In this document: positions 13,286 through 22,547 of the stretch, one piece after another
Numbering within the stretch: the first letter of the stretch is position 1
Layout of the letters: every line of letters begins with the position of its first letter
Position numbers and translations under genes: made by a program
NCBI RefSeq assembly: GCF_003369915.1
Contig: NC_046677.1
Location: 7,998,001 to 8,062,000 of the forward strand
Source of the DNA: Drosophila miranda
Lineage: Eukaryota; Arthropoda; Insecta; Diptera; Drosophilidae
Reading direction: 5' to 3'
Length of the DNA stretch: 64,000 nucleotides
The notes under the pieces: model-generated
Told to the model about the DNA's origin: nothing
Seen by the model: only the letters and a program-made list of their open reading frames with translations
Database searches by the model: none

Positions 13286-13861
13286 ATGATTTGGCTTTGG
13301 AGTCTTTTGATTTTGGGAATGTTTAGTGCTAGAGGACTTGCAGACAATGGGTCGTCTAATACTACACCTTCCACCAATCTTAAAACTGATTCTTCCACCA
13401 CACCAAAACTAGAAACTACTACCCAGGATCTTATTACCAAACTGGATGCAGACGCAACGAATAAACTACTGAATATACTGAATTCCTGCGAGGGTAAATC
13501 CAATGGTAACATTGAGTTTTCCCGGTGGATTACAAAAATCCGTGAAGTCAGTCAAGGCGGAAAGGACCGACTGAACGATAAGATTGCCATACGAATCCTT
13601 TTTGAGAGCTACAATATACAACGCCTAGACTTAGAACAAAAAATCCACGACCGCATAGATGATCTTGATTTCCTTATAGCCGATCAGGAGCGGGATAGCA
13701 GCTGCTCAAAGTTCTATCAACAGCAAAAGTATCGTCTCGAGAAAGCCCTAAAACTCGACAATTCCAAAAAAGAGATAAAGTTGAAGGAAAACTCCATCAC
13801 ATGTCCGGAAAGCGATGACTATGATGAAGATTGTGATATCTTTGAGGACTATGAATGGTAA
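13286..13861 (+). CDS. Small secreted protein, family A (founder copy)
   Basis: The single-exon 191-residue ORF starts at an ATG 35 nt after a good initiator. Residues 1 to about 19 form a signal peptide (hydrophobic core LWSLLILGMFSARG, then AD). Residues about 22-48 are Ser/Thr-rich and likely O-glycosylated. The rest is charged and helical with four cysteines (NSCEG, SSCSK, ITCPE, DEDCD), and the tail is very acidic, rich in D, E and Y. I do not recognise the family. Size, promoter and fast divergence from the neighbouring copies suggest a tissue-specific secreted product such as a seminal-fluid or gland protein, but that is inference. Two further copies follow within 2 kb: a wreck at 14.15-14.64 kb and a chimeric gene at 14.9-15.4 kb. 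These share an ITKxDAxAT...LNIL...SNIEF-type core and the phrase LKENS near the C-terminus. Confidence 0.75.
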   Translation: MIWLWSLLILGMFSARGLADNGSSNTTPSTNLKTDSSTTPKLETTTQDLITKLDADATNKLLNILNSCEGKSNGNIEFSRWITKIREVSQGGKDRLNDKIAIRILFESYNIQRLDLEQKIHDRIDDLDFLIADQERDSSCSKFYQQQKYRLEKALKLDNSKKEIKLKENSITCPESDDYDEDCDIFEDYEW

Positions 13862-14144
13862 CCAGTGACCAAATGGTATTTTGGTAGAGAAAGTTCTCTC
13901 GGGGGAGAAGAAAATACAAATAGTATATATCGAAGTGTATAGTAAAACTATTGAAAGTTAAGAATTAAATGAGTGTAACTAAAATATGATGATGTATTTT
14001 AAATAACTTTTCGTGGGATCTACATACATACATGAAACTTTAACTATATATAACTTTATCAGATATAATATATAACCATATAGGAAATCGAAAAAGTTAA
14101 GGCGTTAAATATCGAAGTACCAGTTGGGTTGTAGTTTTCTTCAG

Positions 14145-14640
14145 GACAAAATAAAGTTTTGGCTAATACTTCATCTGAAAAGTTACCGTAAGTGGATGGC
14201 CCTTCAAAAACACTTTCAAGGAATATTATAAATGGAATATTCCTTGACAGATCTGGCTAGCACTGAGCTGCATACTATACAAGCGCTATCCACAGTACAG
14301 TGGCGAAAGAGCGAAAACGGAGAAAAGGAAAAGGAGAGTAGAGGCGGTAAGAAGAGATTAATATATTAAGTTGAGAAGAAAGCAAGAAGCCAAGGAAAAA
14401 AGACAAAGGGAAGAATTTATGGCGAGAAGAGAGAAAGCGATAGATTCCATCTGTATAATGAGGAGTTCCTGCTCTTAGAAGATGAAATCAGGTATCGCAT
14501 AGATGGTCTAAATTCCAAATATACTCCCAACGCTGAAAATTGCACAAGGTTAAAAACCAAGTGAGCATTCTCCAAGAGTTGGCAGTCTTGAAAAATCGTA
14601 AGCTGAAAGAAAACTCTGGATTGTTGGTGAATATTATTAC
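14145..14640 (+). pseudogene. Wrecked copy of secreted family A
   Basis: At 14145-14210 there is a decayed version of the first exon and splice donor of the next copy: the same AGTTACCGTAAGTG donor and the same GAATGGCCCTTCAAAAAC-type intron start (here GGATGG), but ATG has become ATA. At about 14440-14640 the translation matches the C-terminal half of the 13.3-kb protein: LYNEEFLLLEDEIRYRIDGL against the YNIQRLDLEQKIHDRIDDL region, then after a frameshift LQELAVLKNRKLKENSG against LEKALKLDNSKKEIKLKENS. The centre is purine-rich and has lost recognisable coding. No intact frame remains. Confidence 0.65.
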
Positions 14641-14894
14641 AATTAATTAATATCGAATGGTCTCTAGAGATCTACAGATTTAGAAAATGTACATATGTAT
14701 ACCAAAAGTGTATAAAAATAGCCCAAAAATATTAAATGAGTATACCTAAAAAATAATTTTACGGAAGCCCCTTACTTTCAGATCGAATTGGAATCAATTA
14801 AAGCCTTTCAAAATGGATTTGTTGTGCCACATGATGGAACGCATACCATAGATGCCATAAATTGTATTTACATTTGAGTTTCCTTTAGAACAAA

Positions 14895-15420
14895 ATGAAA
14901 TTTTTGTTGGCAATTCTTCTGGCAAATGCAAGTTACCGTAAGTGAATGGCCCTTCAAAAACCATCAGGACGATTTCCATAGCTGTCATTCCTTGAGATAT
15001 TCAGTTAACGCTTCCCACATCATTCAAGAAGACACTAAAGAAATACAATCCGATGGGACAGCTCCTGATGGACTGATCTTCAACTGGAAGGTTAGCATCA
15101 GAGAGTCAACTCTTGCACCTCTACCATCGAACGATAAATCGACAAACCGACCCACAAAAGAAAAACAGGAAAGATGGAAAGAACAAGAAAAGATCACCAA
15201 GCAGGATGCAAAGGCAACACTGAGATTGCAGAATATTCTGATCCAATTCCAGTCTAAATGTGGCTCAAACATAGAATTTTGCTGCTGGATTTGTAAGGTG
15301 CGCTATGCGAGTAGATTGGGGAAGAACCATCTAAATGAAAAGATTGAAACACAACCCGGCGTTCATCTCTTACGTGGTCCCATCGCGTTGGATGTGTATC
15401 CACTTTCACCACAAATCTAA
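14895..15420 (+). CDS. Secreted family A paralogue with a repeat-derived C-terminus
   Basis: Exon 1 is 14895-14937 and exon 2 is 15005-15420, with a 67-bp intron (GTAAGT...ATTCAG); the join gives 152 residues. Exon 1 encodes a clean signal peptide (MKFLLAILLANAS). Exon 2 carries a region at about residues 85-133 that aligns with the 13.3-kb protein: ITKQDAKATLRLQNIL with ITKLDADATNKLLNIL, and SNIEFCCWICKVR with GNIEFSRWITKIR, then LNEKIE with LNDKIA. After residue about 135 the similarity stops. The last residues and the TAA lie inside the tail of a dispersed repeat (see 15386-15455), so the C-terminal half of the ancestor has been replaced. It may be a living chimeric gene or an early pseudogene. 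The open frame, start and splice sites are intact; no TATA box is obvious. Confidence 0.5.
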
Positions 15421-15455
15421 TATACCCCAATACTCTTTTTGAGTGTCGGGTATAA
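15386..15455 (+). mobile_element. Tail of a dispersed repeat inserted in family A copy
   Basis: The segment CACAAATCTAATATACC... ending in GAGTGTCGGGTATA matches the end of the larger repeat at 55.4-55.8 kb (CACAAACCTAATATACC... GAGTAGCGGGTATA). Tails of this kind are common in obscura-group flies. Here it supplies the last codons and stop of the 14.9-kb paralogue. Confidence 0.6.
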
Positions 15456-15839
15456 AAAGCTGAACAGATGGTAGTACTTGACGAACCGGAACAATTAGAT
15501 GTATATAAGGAGGAGTGCATAAGAGAACCCAGAAAGTGAAGTCTTATTCTTGTATTATCATAATATATATTCGATATATAAACTTTAAAGAAAGAAAAAC
15601 AGCACTAAAAAAAAAAACAGGGTTGCAAAAAACAATTAAATGTCGTGTGCATGATTTCGTTAATAAACCTCGTGCATGTGTTTTTTGCAATTCCAGGGTG
15701 TCTTTTCCACCATTCGTTTTCGCGTTTCGTGTCGAGCAGGACTATGTCGTAAGAGAACGATGAGAGCAAGGGCGTTGACCATCTCTGCTTTACAGAAAGG
15801 ACCATTGTGATTTATCAATGGAAAATACAAGTGAAAAAC

Positions 15840-16440
15840 ATTCCACACTTCATTAAAGATAATCTGTGAGTAATCAACTGTCACATCCAACTGTGACCTG
15901 GAACACTCTATTAAATATTTAAATGCCTGTCGGACACAGCCATCAATCAATTTCCATTCACGAGTGCCAGAAAACAGAACCCCCAACAGATCGCCGTGGA
16001 AGCCATCTCAAATCCGGTTGCTGTTCTACCAGCAATCCTACTAGTTTTTCAAGGACTTTCAGTCCCGTCCAGTGGCGATCCAGTGTGGCGTATGCATATG
16101 ATGCTGTGACAAACAAGATCAATAAGACGATGGAGGAGCTTGAAGATTCCAGCATTCTAGAGGCTTAGGTAAGCTACAGGAGTCTCAAGAATGCTGCCGA
16201 GCTGCCATTCCACCAGCTGGATGAAAAAATCATGGCTTACAACAACTACGAGAAGGTCTGAAGCACTGAAGAATCCAGAGCTCGCCGAGTTGACGTCCAA
16301 GTCAAATGTACAGCAACGCACAATATTTACAGGACTATTCGAGGCGAAGCTTCACGCGATCTTCTTGGGACTGAGTCTACTCGATAAATTTTCCAGTCGC
16401 AAAGAAGCTGAAGAAGAAGACTGACGCACTGCCCGGTTCG
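15840..16440 (+). pseudogene. Upstream broken copy of secreted family B
   Basis: This is a degenerate duplicate of the 17.0-kb gene, including its promoter. The promoter block CATTAAAGATAAT...TATTTAAATGCCTGTC at 15850-15932 matches that at 16778-16876, with TATTTAAA at 15916. The signal-peptide region is recognisable (GTTGCTGTTCTACCAGCAATCC), but the start has changed from ATGATTCTG to ATCTCAAATCC. At 16168-16258 the reading AAELPFHQLDEKIMAYNNYEKV matches AADWPFPKLDAKIRAYNSYKSY, followed by a stop. The part corresponding to SLGIYDRFG survives as LGLSLLDKFSSRKEAEEED and runs into the left arm of the hairpin. Lost start, shifted frames and stops make it non-functional. Confidence 0.7.
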
Positions 16441-16568
16441 TATGAGAATTTTAAGTGTAGGAGTAAATATGTATGTTTCTTATGGGGTGGTCTCCTACAC
16501 TTAAAATTCTTATACGAACCGGGCAGTGCGTCAGTCTTCTTCTTCAGCTTCTTTGCGACTGGAAAATT
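16387..16568. repeat. Near-perfect 77-bp inverted repeat (hairpin)
   Basis: The left arm is 16387-16463, the right arm 16492-16568, and the 28-bp spacer 16464-16491. The arms are reverse complements over 77 bp with a single mismatch that I can find (TATGAGAATTTT against TATAAGAATTTT). The left arm holds the tail of the family B pseudogene, so the right arm is a recent inverted copy of it. A transcript would fold into a long double-stranded stem. Confidence 0.9.
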
Positions 16569-16860
16569 AGTTATTATAATGATTTTAGTTTTTATAAAAC
16601 GCCTCCCAAGAAAAAGAAACCTCCTATGAAAACGGGTAGTAAAGATTGCAAGGAAATAGAAGATATAATTACGGGTATATATAAAGACTAAGAAAACTTG
16701 AGAGATTTTGTTTGTATTCTAACTCAAAAGAAGTTAGATAAAACACTGGGGAAAATTCGAAATACTTCACACTCCATTAAAGATAATCATGTGACCTCCA
16801 AACCAACCACTAAAGCAGTCAACCACCAAAGTGACCTTAAATCTTGGCGAAATCTATTAA

Positions 16861-16868
16861 TATTTAAG
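16861..16868 (+). promoter_or_regulatory. TATA-like element for the 17.0-kb gene
   Basis: TATTTAAG lies 156 bp upstream of the ATG at 17017. The same block occurs with TATTTAAA in the broken copy at 15916. Conservation of the surrounding promoter in both copies supports it, but the predicted start site (about 16892) would give a 125-nt leader. Confidence 0.4.
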
Positions 16869-17016
16869 TGCCTGTCAAAGATAGACACATAACTTATTTC
16901 CATACGCGAGTGCCACAGGGGCTTTAAAATGCCAGCGATCCATGGAAGCCTCAAAGAGAAGGCACCAACGATCCAGAGAAGTTACAACCGATCCGTAGAG
17001 GCCATAAGTAGAAGCC

Positions 17017-17559
17017 ATGATTCTGATTGCTGTTCTACCAGCAATCCTGCTGCTCATTCCGGCTCATCCAATCCGTGGAGAGCAGCCTGTGGAGCCGCTC
17101 AAGCAGCTGGATGAGCTTGTGACAACCAAGATCAGAGAAACCCTCAAAAAGGAAGCCAATTCCAGCATAGATCGACTCCTCGAACCCTACAAGAAACTAC
17201 AGGAGGCTGCCGACTGGCCGTTCCCAAAATTAGATGCAAAAATCAGAGCCTATAACAGCTATAAGTCCTACGAGGACAGCAGTTACTCAGACTCTGGCGA
17301 ATCCTTCACCGAAACATCCAATGTCGCTTTACGAGAAGGTACCAAAGATTCCAAAATTTTCACAACGAAAGTTAAAAAAATACTCAGGAGTCTGGGAATC
17401 TACGATCGGTTTGGCAACAGCGTCTGGCAGGCCATTTTCAGTGATAAAAAAAAGCTAATGAAGCTCAAAAAGAAGCTGGATGCCATAATGGATTCGAATG
17501 ACGATGATGCGGACGCCTGTAACAACTTGTGGGACTTTGTCTTAAGTTTCTGGCTTTGA
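17017..17559 (+). CDS. Small secreted protein, family B
   Basis: The single-exon ORF encodes 180 residues. Residues 1 to about 21 are a signal peptide (MILIAVLPAILLLIPAHPIRG, cleavage likely before EQP). The mature protein is Lys- and Asp-rich, predicted mostly helical, with only one clear Cys near the end (DACNNL) and a hydrophobic C-terminus (WDFVLSFWL). A Ser/Tyr-rich stretch sits around residues 85-105. I do not recognise it. A broken tandem copy with matching promoter lies 1.1 kb upstream, so this is the surviving member of a local duplication. Poly-A signal AATAAA lies at about 17602. A weak likeness to family A (a helix with K/R-L-x-x-K-I and a following YN) could mean distant common origin, but I would not rely on it. 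Confidence 0.7.
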   Translation: MILIAVLPAILLLIPAHPIRGEQPVEPLKQLDELVTTKIRETLKKEANSSIDRLLEPYKKLQEAADWPFPKLDAKIRAYNSYKSYEDSSYSDSGESFTETSNVALREGTKDSKIFTTKVKKILRSLGIYDRFGNSVWQAIFSDKKKLMKLKKKLDAIMDSNDDDADACNNLWDFVLSFWL

Positions 17560-17619
17560 GTTCTGAGCATTTCTGCATTATTTTGTTTCTTCTTGCTTTT
17601 CAATAAATAATTAAGTTTC

Positions 17620-19850
17620 GTTTTAGTTTCAGATTTATTTTAAAATAAACCTTCTACATGGCATTGCATCTCTGTATGGTGGATCTGGTGTATCTGTATC
17701 TAGAGACTGCCTTTTGTGCTTTGTGCTGTTGTTTTGCAGTGATTTACATACGGACAAAGCCAATTGACAGCTAACCCCAGCCCCAAGGAGTGCAGGAAGA
17801 GAGAGGGAATGTTGTCAGAGCCAAAAACAAACAAAATGCATTTAAGTGTGTCGGGGATCCCATCCCCCTTTTGGGCCCCCACCAACCACTTAACCTGTCC
17901 TCTGTTCCTTGTCTCCTGTCTGTGTGTGTGTGTGTGTGTGTGTGTGGATCCAAGGGATAGGGCTAAAGCCAGGCTCCTTCTTGGACATTTCACTATCGTA
18001 CGCGCGTTGAAACAAAAAATGTGTTGGCGTGCATCCTGGTGCAAGATCAGCCTAAGCCGGCTGCTGCTGAATGTTGCCAGAGAGACGCAGATGCAATCGC
18101 CAGACAGTTGCCCACTCAGCAGGCACCTCCAGAGCTCCTCCACCGGTCCTCGGTTGGCGCTGTTGCTGCTGCTGCTGCCGCTGTCGCGTTTCGCGGACAG
18201 TTTGAAGTTTAACAAGTTGTCGAACTACGCAGATCTGCAGAGTAGAGCTTTTATAAATAGCCCCAGAGATGCTGGGAGTCTGGCATCTAGAGTCTACAGC
18301 GTGGTGTCTGGCAGAGGTCACAGAAAGAGCGTCCCACTGGCTCTCGGTTTCTATCTCGTGTCATAGTTTTGGCACTGCCCTTCCTCGGGGTTTTTTTTTT
18401 GTTACTCGATTATAAACACTTTTCGCCATATCGTAAGCGGGTCATCTGTGGGCCTGTATTTCCCTGGATTTTCTTTTCTTTAGTTCGAAAGCCAACTCGG
18501 GCCAAAAGATAGAATGTCTGGTAAGAAGATTAATATTTAAGTTCCACTTGCGTTATACAATCTGTGGCTAAAAGTACTCTATTGCTAGCTCTATAGATTC
18601 TTTAGCATTCCTCAATTTAGAAGAAGAGCCCTGGCAAACCCATCCGCAAACTCACGGATCGAAGACGCTGCTGCTGCTGTTCGATCGGTGATAAATCATT
18701 GGCTCGCTGCCTGCTGCTGCTGGGCCCCAGAGTAGTAGCAAAGTAGAGCGTTGACATGGGAGCAGAAAGCAGCAGCAGCATAGACCGATCCAAGAGCCAA
18801 ATGACAGGCCAGTCCCCGAGAAGAAAAATGCGCACAACACGGAATTAATGTCAACGGCATTAGAAGATTGACAACAAACACAAGGCAGAAACAGCAGCAA
18901 CAGCCATAGTCACAGCCACAGCCACAGCCACAATCATGGATCGTCGATCGTCAAGACCGATTGATCATGGAAAGAGAAATTGTCAGCGAAAACGGCAATG
19001 ACAAACTTCTGACAATTAAAACCAAGAAAGGAACATGGCAGCAGAAGTCTTAATGAATTTTGAATGCTCTATGGAAATAAATATGTACATAATATAAAAA
19101 AAAGTCACTATAGATATGGCTAGATAGCTATGGCTATGCCTTTGGCTTTAAATCATTCGCAAACTAATAACCTTTGAGGTGCATCATAGCCATAATGTGA
19201 AGATATGAAGTCATCATAAGTTTAGCTTAAGGCAAGTTATAGGCCTTAAACAATCCAGAAATGTTTAACTTTTGCGGGGAACTCTAGTTGTACTTCTAGT
19301 TGTACCTACTTGAAATTCATTTGTTATGTTTTGGTCTTAAAATACACCAAAAATTGATGACTTCGAATGGAATCCATTTCAGTCATTGGACTATGGCCAG
19401 CTTTATAAGTTTTATGAGTATGTGTGATCTTTTATGGGATTATGGGATTCCTCTTATTTCTTATCTCTTATTTTGTCAAAACCTAAGGATTTTCTGCCAA
19501 ATTTTGGCTTTGAAGATCAAGAGCATCTAAAAATCTATCGGTGGTAAGGAAAGAGTATCCACATCGTTCGACTGGTATCAATGCTTTAGAGAGAGAGTGC
19601 ATGTGTACTAGTATCTGTGTGTTGCTATGTGCAGCCAATGATTATAAAAATCGATAGTCAGGCATTGGTTTGGGTTGGGTCTGGGTCTTCTGGCCCCCAG
19701 CTGAAAACTGTCGGAGCTGTCGTTGCCTGCTGTCAGTCGATGTTCCTTTTGGCCCATGAGCAGCCTGGTGGCTGACTCGCTGACTCGCCGACATGTGATA
19801 TTTAGGCAGTGAGGCTATAATTGCTCATCAAGCGAGCCGTCATAAAGCGG
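17620..19850. other. Intergenic region with simple repeats
   Basis: No supported gene. It contains a (GT)n tract, CTG/CAG runs around 18160-18180 and 18665-18780, and a CACAGC repeat at about 18905-18935. TATAAATAG at 18252-18260 looks like a TATA box, but no coding frame follows it. It presumably includes upstream control DNA of the receptor gene that starts at 19.9 kb. Confidence 0.5.
17920..17946. repeat. (GT)n microsatellite
   Basis: An uninterrupted GT dinucleotide run of about 13 units. Confidence 0.9.
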
Positions 19851-19854
19851 CACA

Positions 19855-19863
19855 TATATAAGG
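19855..19863 (+). promoter_or_regulatory. TATA box candidate upstream of Ir40a
   Basis: TATATAAGG lies 37-45 bp before the ATG at 19900. A start about 30 bp downstream would leave only a 10-15 nt leader, so it may not be the only promoter. Confidence 0.4.
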
Positions 19864-19899
19864 AGGCAGCGCCAGGACCTCTTGCAAAACACTTGAAAA

Positions 19900-22547
19900 A
19901 TGCAAAAGTTGCTGGTGTTGTTGGGCCTGCTGCTGAGTCCGGAAGTGTGGACAAGGGTCTCCTATCGACCTGCGAATGAGTCGGATGTGGCAATAGGTAT
20001 TTAGATCACCCTTTAGATGGAATAGAGATCAATGCTTCGTTTTGGGCAGCTCTATCGCAGATTATCAATGGACTGAGACCACGTCCTTTGGCCATTCTGG
20101 CCCTGCCTTCGTTTAGTTTGATGAATGCCTGCTGCGAGAACGATCAGGGCATCCAAGTGGATGACTTTATACAGCGCCTCCATCGACTGTACTACAAATC
20201 GGTGATATTCAACGACACGGAACTGTTTTTCCAGCACATCGAAGCAAATCTTCAGGGCGCCATCGAGTGCGTGAATCTGGTTCTGGACGAACCCAAGGAG
20301 CTATCGGAGCGGATACAGGAGCGTCATCTGGCCCATCGGCTCAGCCTGTTTATCTTCTACTGGGGCGCCCGCTGGCCACCCACAGCCAGTGCCCTGAGTT
20401 TCGAAGAGCCCATGCGGGCGGTGGTCATAACAAGACCACGCCAAAAGGCCTTCAGGATCTACTACAACCAGGCGAGGCCCACAAGCGATGGGGAATTGCG
20501 GCTCGTGAACTGGTTCGATGGAGATAATCTGGGGTTGCAGAGAACCCCCTTGCTGCCACCTGCAGGATCGGTTTATGCCAACTTTGAGGGTAGAATCTTT
20601 CGTGTTCCGGTTTTTCATGTAAGGAATATCAGGGATTTATTGGGGACTTCCTTGAGAATTAAGAATATTTTATCCTTTTAGTCCCCTCCTTGGTTTTGGG
20701 TCAGTTATGGCCAGAACAACAGCGACTCGAGCGAGGGAGAGGGCTCTGGCGAGGCATCGGGAGAGGCTTCTGGGGAATCGGGAGACAATCTCGAGTGCAA
20801 TGAAGTCAAAGTCACGGGAGGACGAGATCATCGCCTGCTTATGCTGCTGGCAGAGCACATGAACTTTCGTTTCGAGTATATTGAAGCCCCAGGACGCACG
20901 CAAGGATCACTAAAGTCGGATGATGCCAAAGAGTCGAATGAGAGCTTTACAGGCGGCATAGGACTGTTGCAGAGCAGAGTGAGCATCAAAGGGGAGACAA
21001 TCTAATCATAAATAATCTTTGTTTATCATTCATAGATGGCAGATTTCTTTCTGGGCGATGTGGGCCTGAGCTGGGAGCGCCACAAAGCCACAGAGTTCTC
21101 GTTCTTTACCCTCGCGGACTCGGGGGCCTTTGCCACCCATGCCCCGCGGCGCCTAAACGAAGCCCTGGCCATTATGCGACCCTTCAAGCAGGACATTTGG
21201 CCGTATCTTATACTCACGATTGTTTTTTCGGGACCAATTTTCTATGGGATCATAGCCATGCCCTATATCTGGCGACGGCGGCACGTCAACATGGATGTGG
21301 AGCAGTTGGGAGATCTGTGCATCTACATGGCGTACATAAAGGAGATTACACCATGTGTGTTGAAGGTCAAGCGAAGGAGGGTTCCTTCGGCGCCCAGGAT
21401 GCCCGAGCAGCTGTTTGAGAAGTGCATCTGGTTCACCCTTCGATTGTTCCTGAAGCAGTGTGGGTACGAGATCCATCAAAAATGTATCTGAGAGTGATGC
21501 CAGTTCCTTTTCCAGCCTGCCAAGAGCTCTATCATGGCTATCGGGCCAAGTTCTTGACCATCGTTTATTGGATAGCCGCCACCTATGTCCTGGCCGATGT
21601 GTATTCCGCCCAATTGACCTCCCAGTTTGCCCGGCCGGCCCATGAGGCGCCGATCAATACGCTTCAGCGCCTTCAATCCGCCATGATCCGTGACGGCTAT
21701 CGTTTGTATGTGGAGAAGGAGAGCAGCTCCCTGGAGATGTTGGAGAATGGCACAGAGCTGTTTCGGCAGTTGTACGCCCTGATGCGACAGCAGCAGCCGG
21801 ATGGCCATCAGAGCTTCCTTATTGATTCCGTGGAGGCGGGTATAAAGCTCATAGCCGATGGCGGAGAGAACAAGGCAGTGCTTGGGGGCAGAGAAACGCT
21901 CTATTTCAATATACAGCAATATGGGGCCAAGAACTTTCAATTGAGTCAGAAATTGTACACGAGATACTCTGCAGTGGCTGTGCAGATTGGTTGTCCCTTT
22001 CTGGATAGCTTGAATGATGTGTTAGTAATGGTATTTGATGGCTATTCCATCTATTAATCACTGCTGTTTCTCCTGCAGCCTCATCCATTTGTTTGAGGGT
22101 GGAATCCTGGACAAAATGACCACCGCAGAGTACACGGCTCAGTCCCGTCAGATGACCAAAGATCAGGCCCAACAATCTAAAGAACTAGCTGCCGCAGAGA
22201 GTGCCAATGCCAACTCGAATGCAAAGAGCAGCGAGGCCCAGACCCAGGAGCCCAATCAGGACAGCGAAATCATCAGTGCCCTCAATCTAAGGATGCTACA
22301 AGGCGCATTCATAGCCCTAGGTGTGGGTTCCTTAGCGGCGGGTAGGACTACCAACAGATTTCAAGCGAATTTTGAGTGACTTTCATTTGTTTCAGCTTCC
22401 ATGTTGCTTCTGGAGCTACTTTTCTGTGCTCTTCCACTTGCTAGAGCTCTGAGGAGCTGTCATCTTCGTTTTTTGCGTCGCTGGCGCCGCTTGAAGCTTT
22501 CCACTCGTCTCTTTACCGTGCGAATCTTTGCACCAAAACTTGGATGA
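19900..22547 (+). CDS. Ir40a: Ionotropic receptor Ir40a
   Basis: Seven exons close in one frame: 19900-19996, 20050-20618, 20682-20978, 21036-21459, 21516-22020, 22079-22341, 22396-22547 (768 residues). All introns are 53-63 bp GT-AG. The protein has an N-terminal signal peptide, a variable extracellular part with AILALPSF and LFIFYWGARWPP, and a split ligand-binding domain: S1 with VTGGRDHRLLMLL and ADFFLGDVGLSWER. M1 is near residues 378-400, pore and M2 near 465-500 (RAKFLTIVYW...SAQLTSQF), then S2 with GYRLYVEKESSS, and M3 near 700-730 (LQGAFIALGVGSLAA). These phrases are what I remember of fly Ir40a. That receptor works with Ir93a and Ir25a in dry-sensing neurons of the antennal sacculus. 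Oddities: a Gly/Ser/Glu low-complexity insert in S1 (about residues 231-250) and an Ala/Ser/Gln-rich stretch before M3. The 21460 donor (CAGT|GTGGGT) is weak but is the only frame-keeping choice I found. Confidence 0.88.

Noticed and set aside
17764-18366. 200-codon plus-strand frame with a Leu-rich stretch
   Set aside because: It runs through a GT microsatellite (poly-CV), has low-complexity leucines from CTG repeats, and shows no promoter, splice or family support.
18252-18366. TATAAATAG as a promoter
   Set aside because: No coding exon or second core element could be tied to it on either strand.
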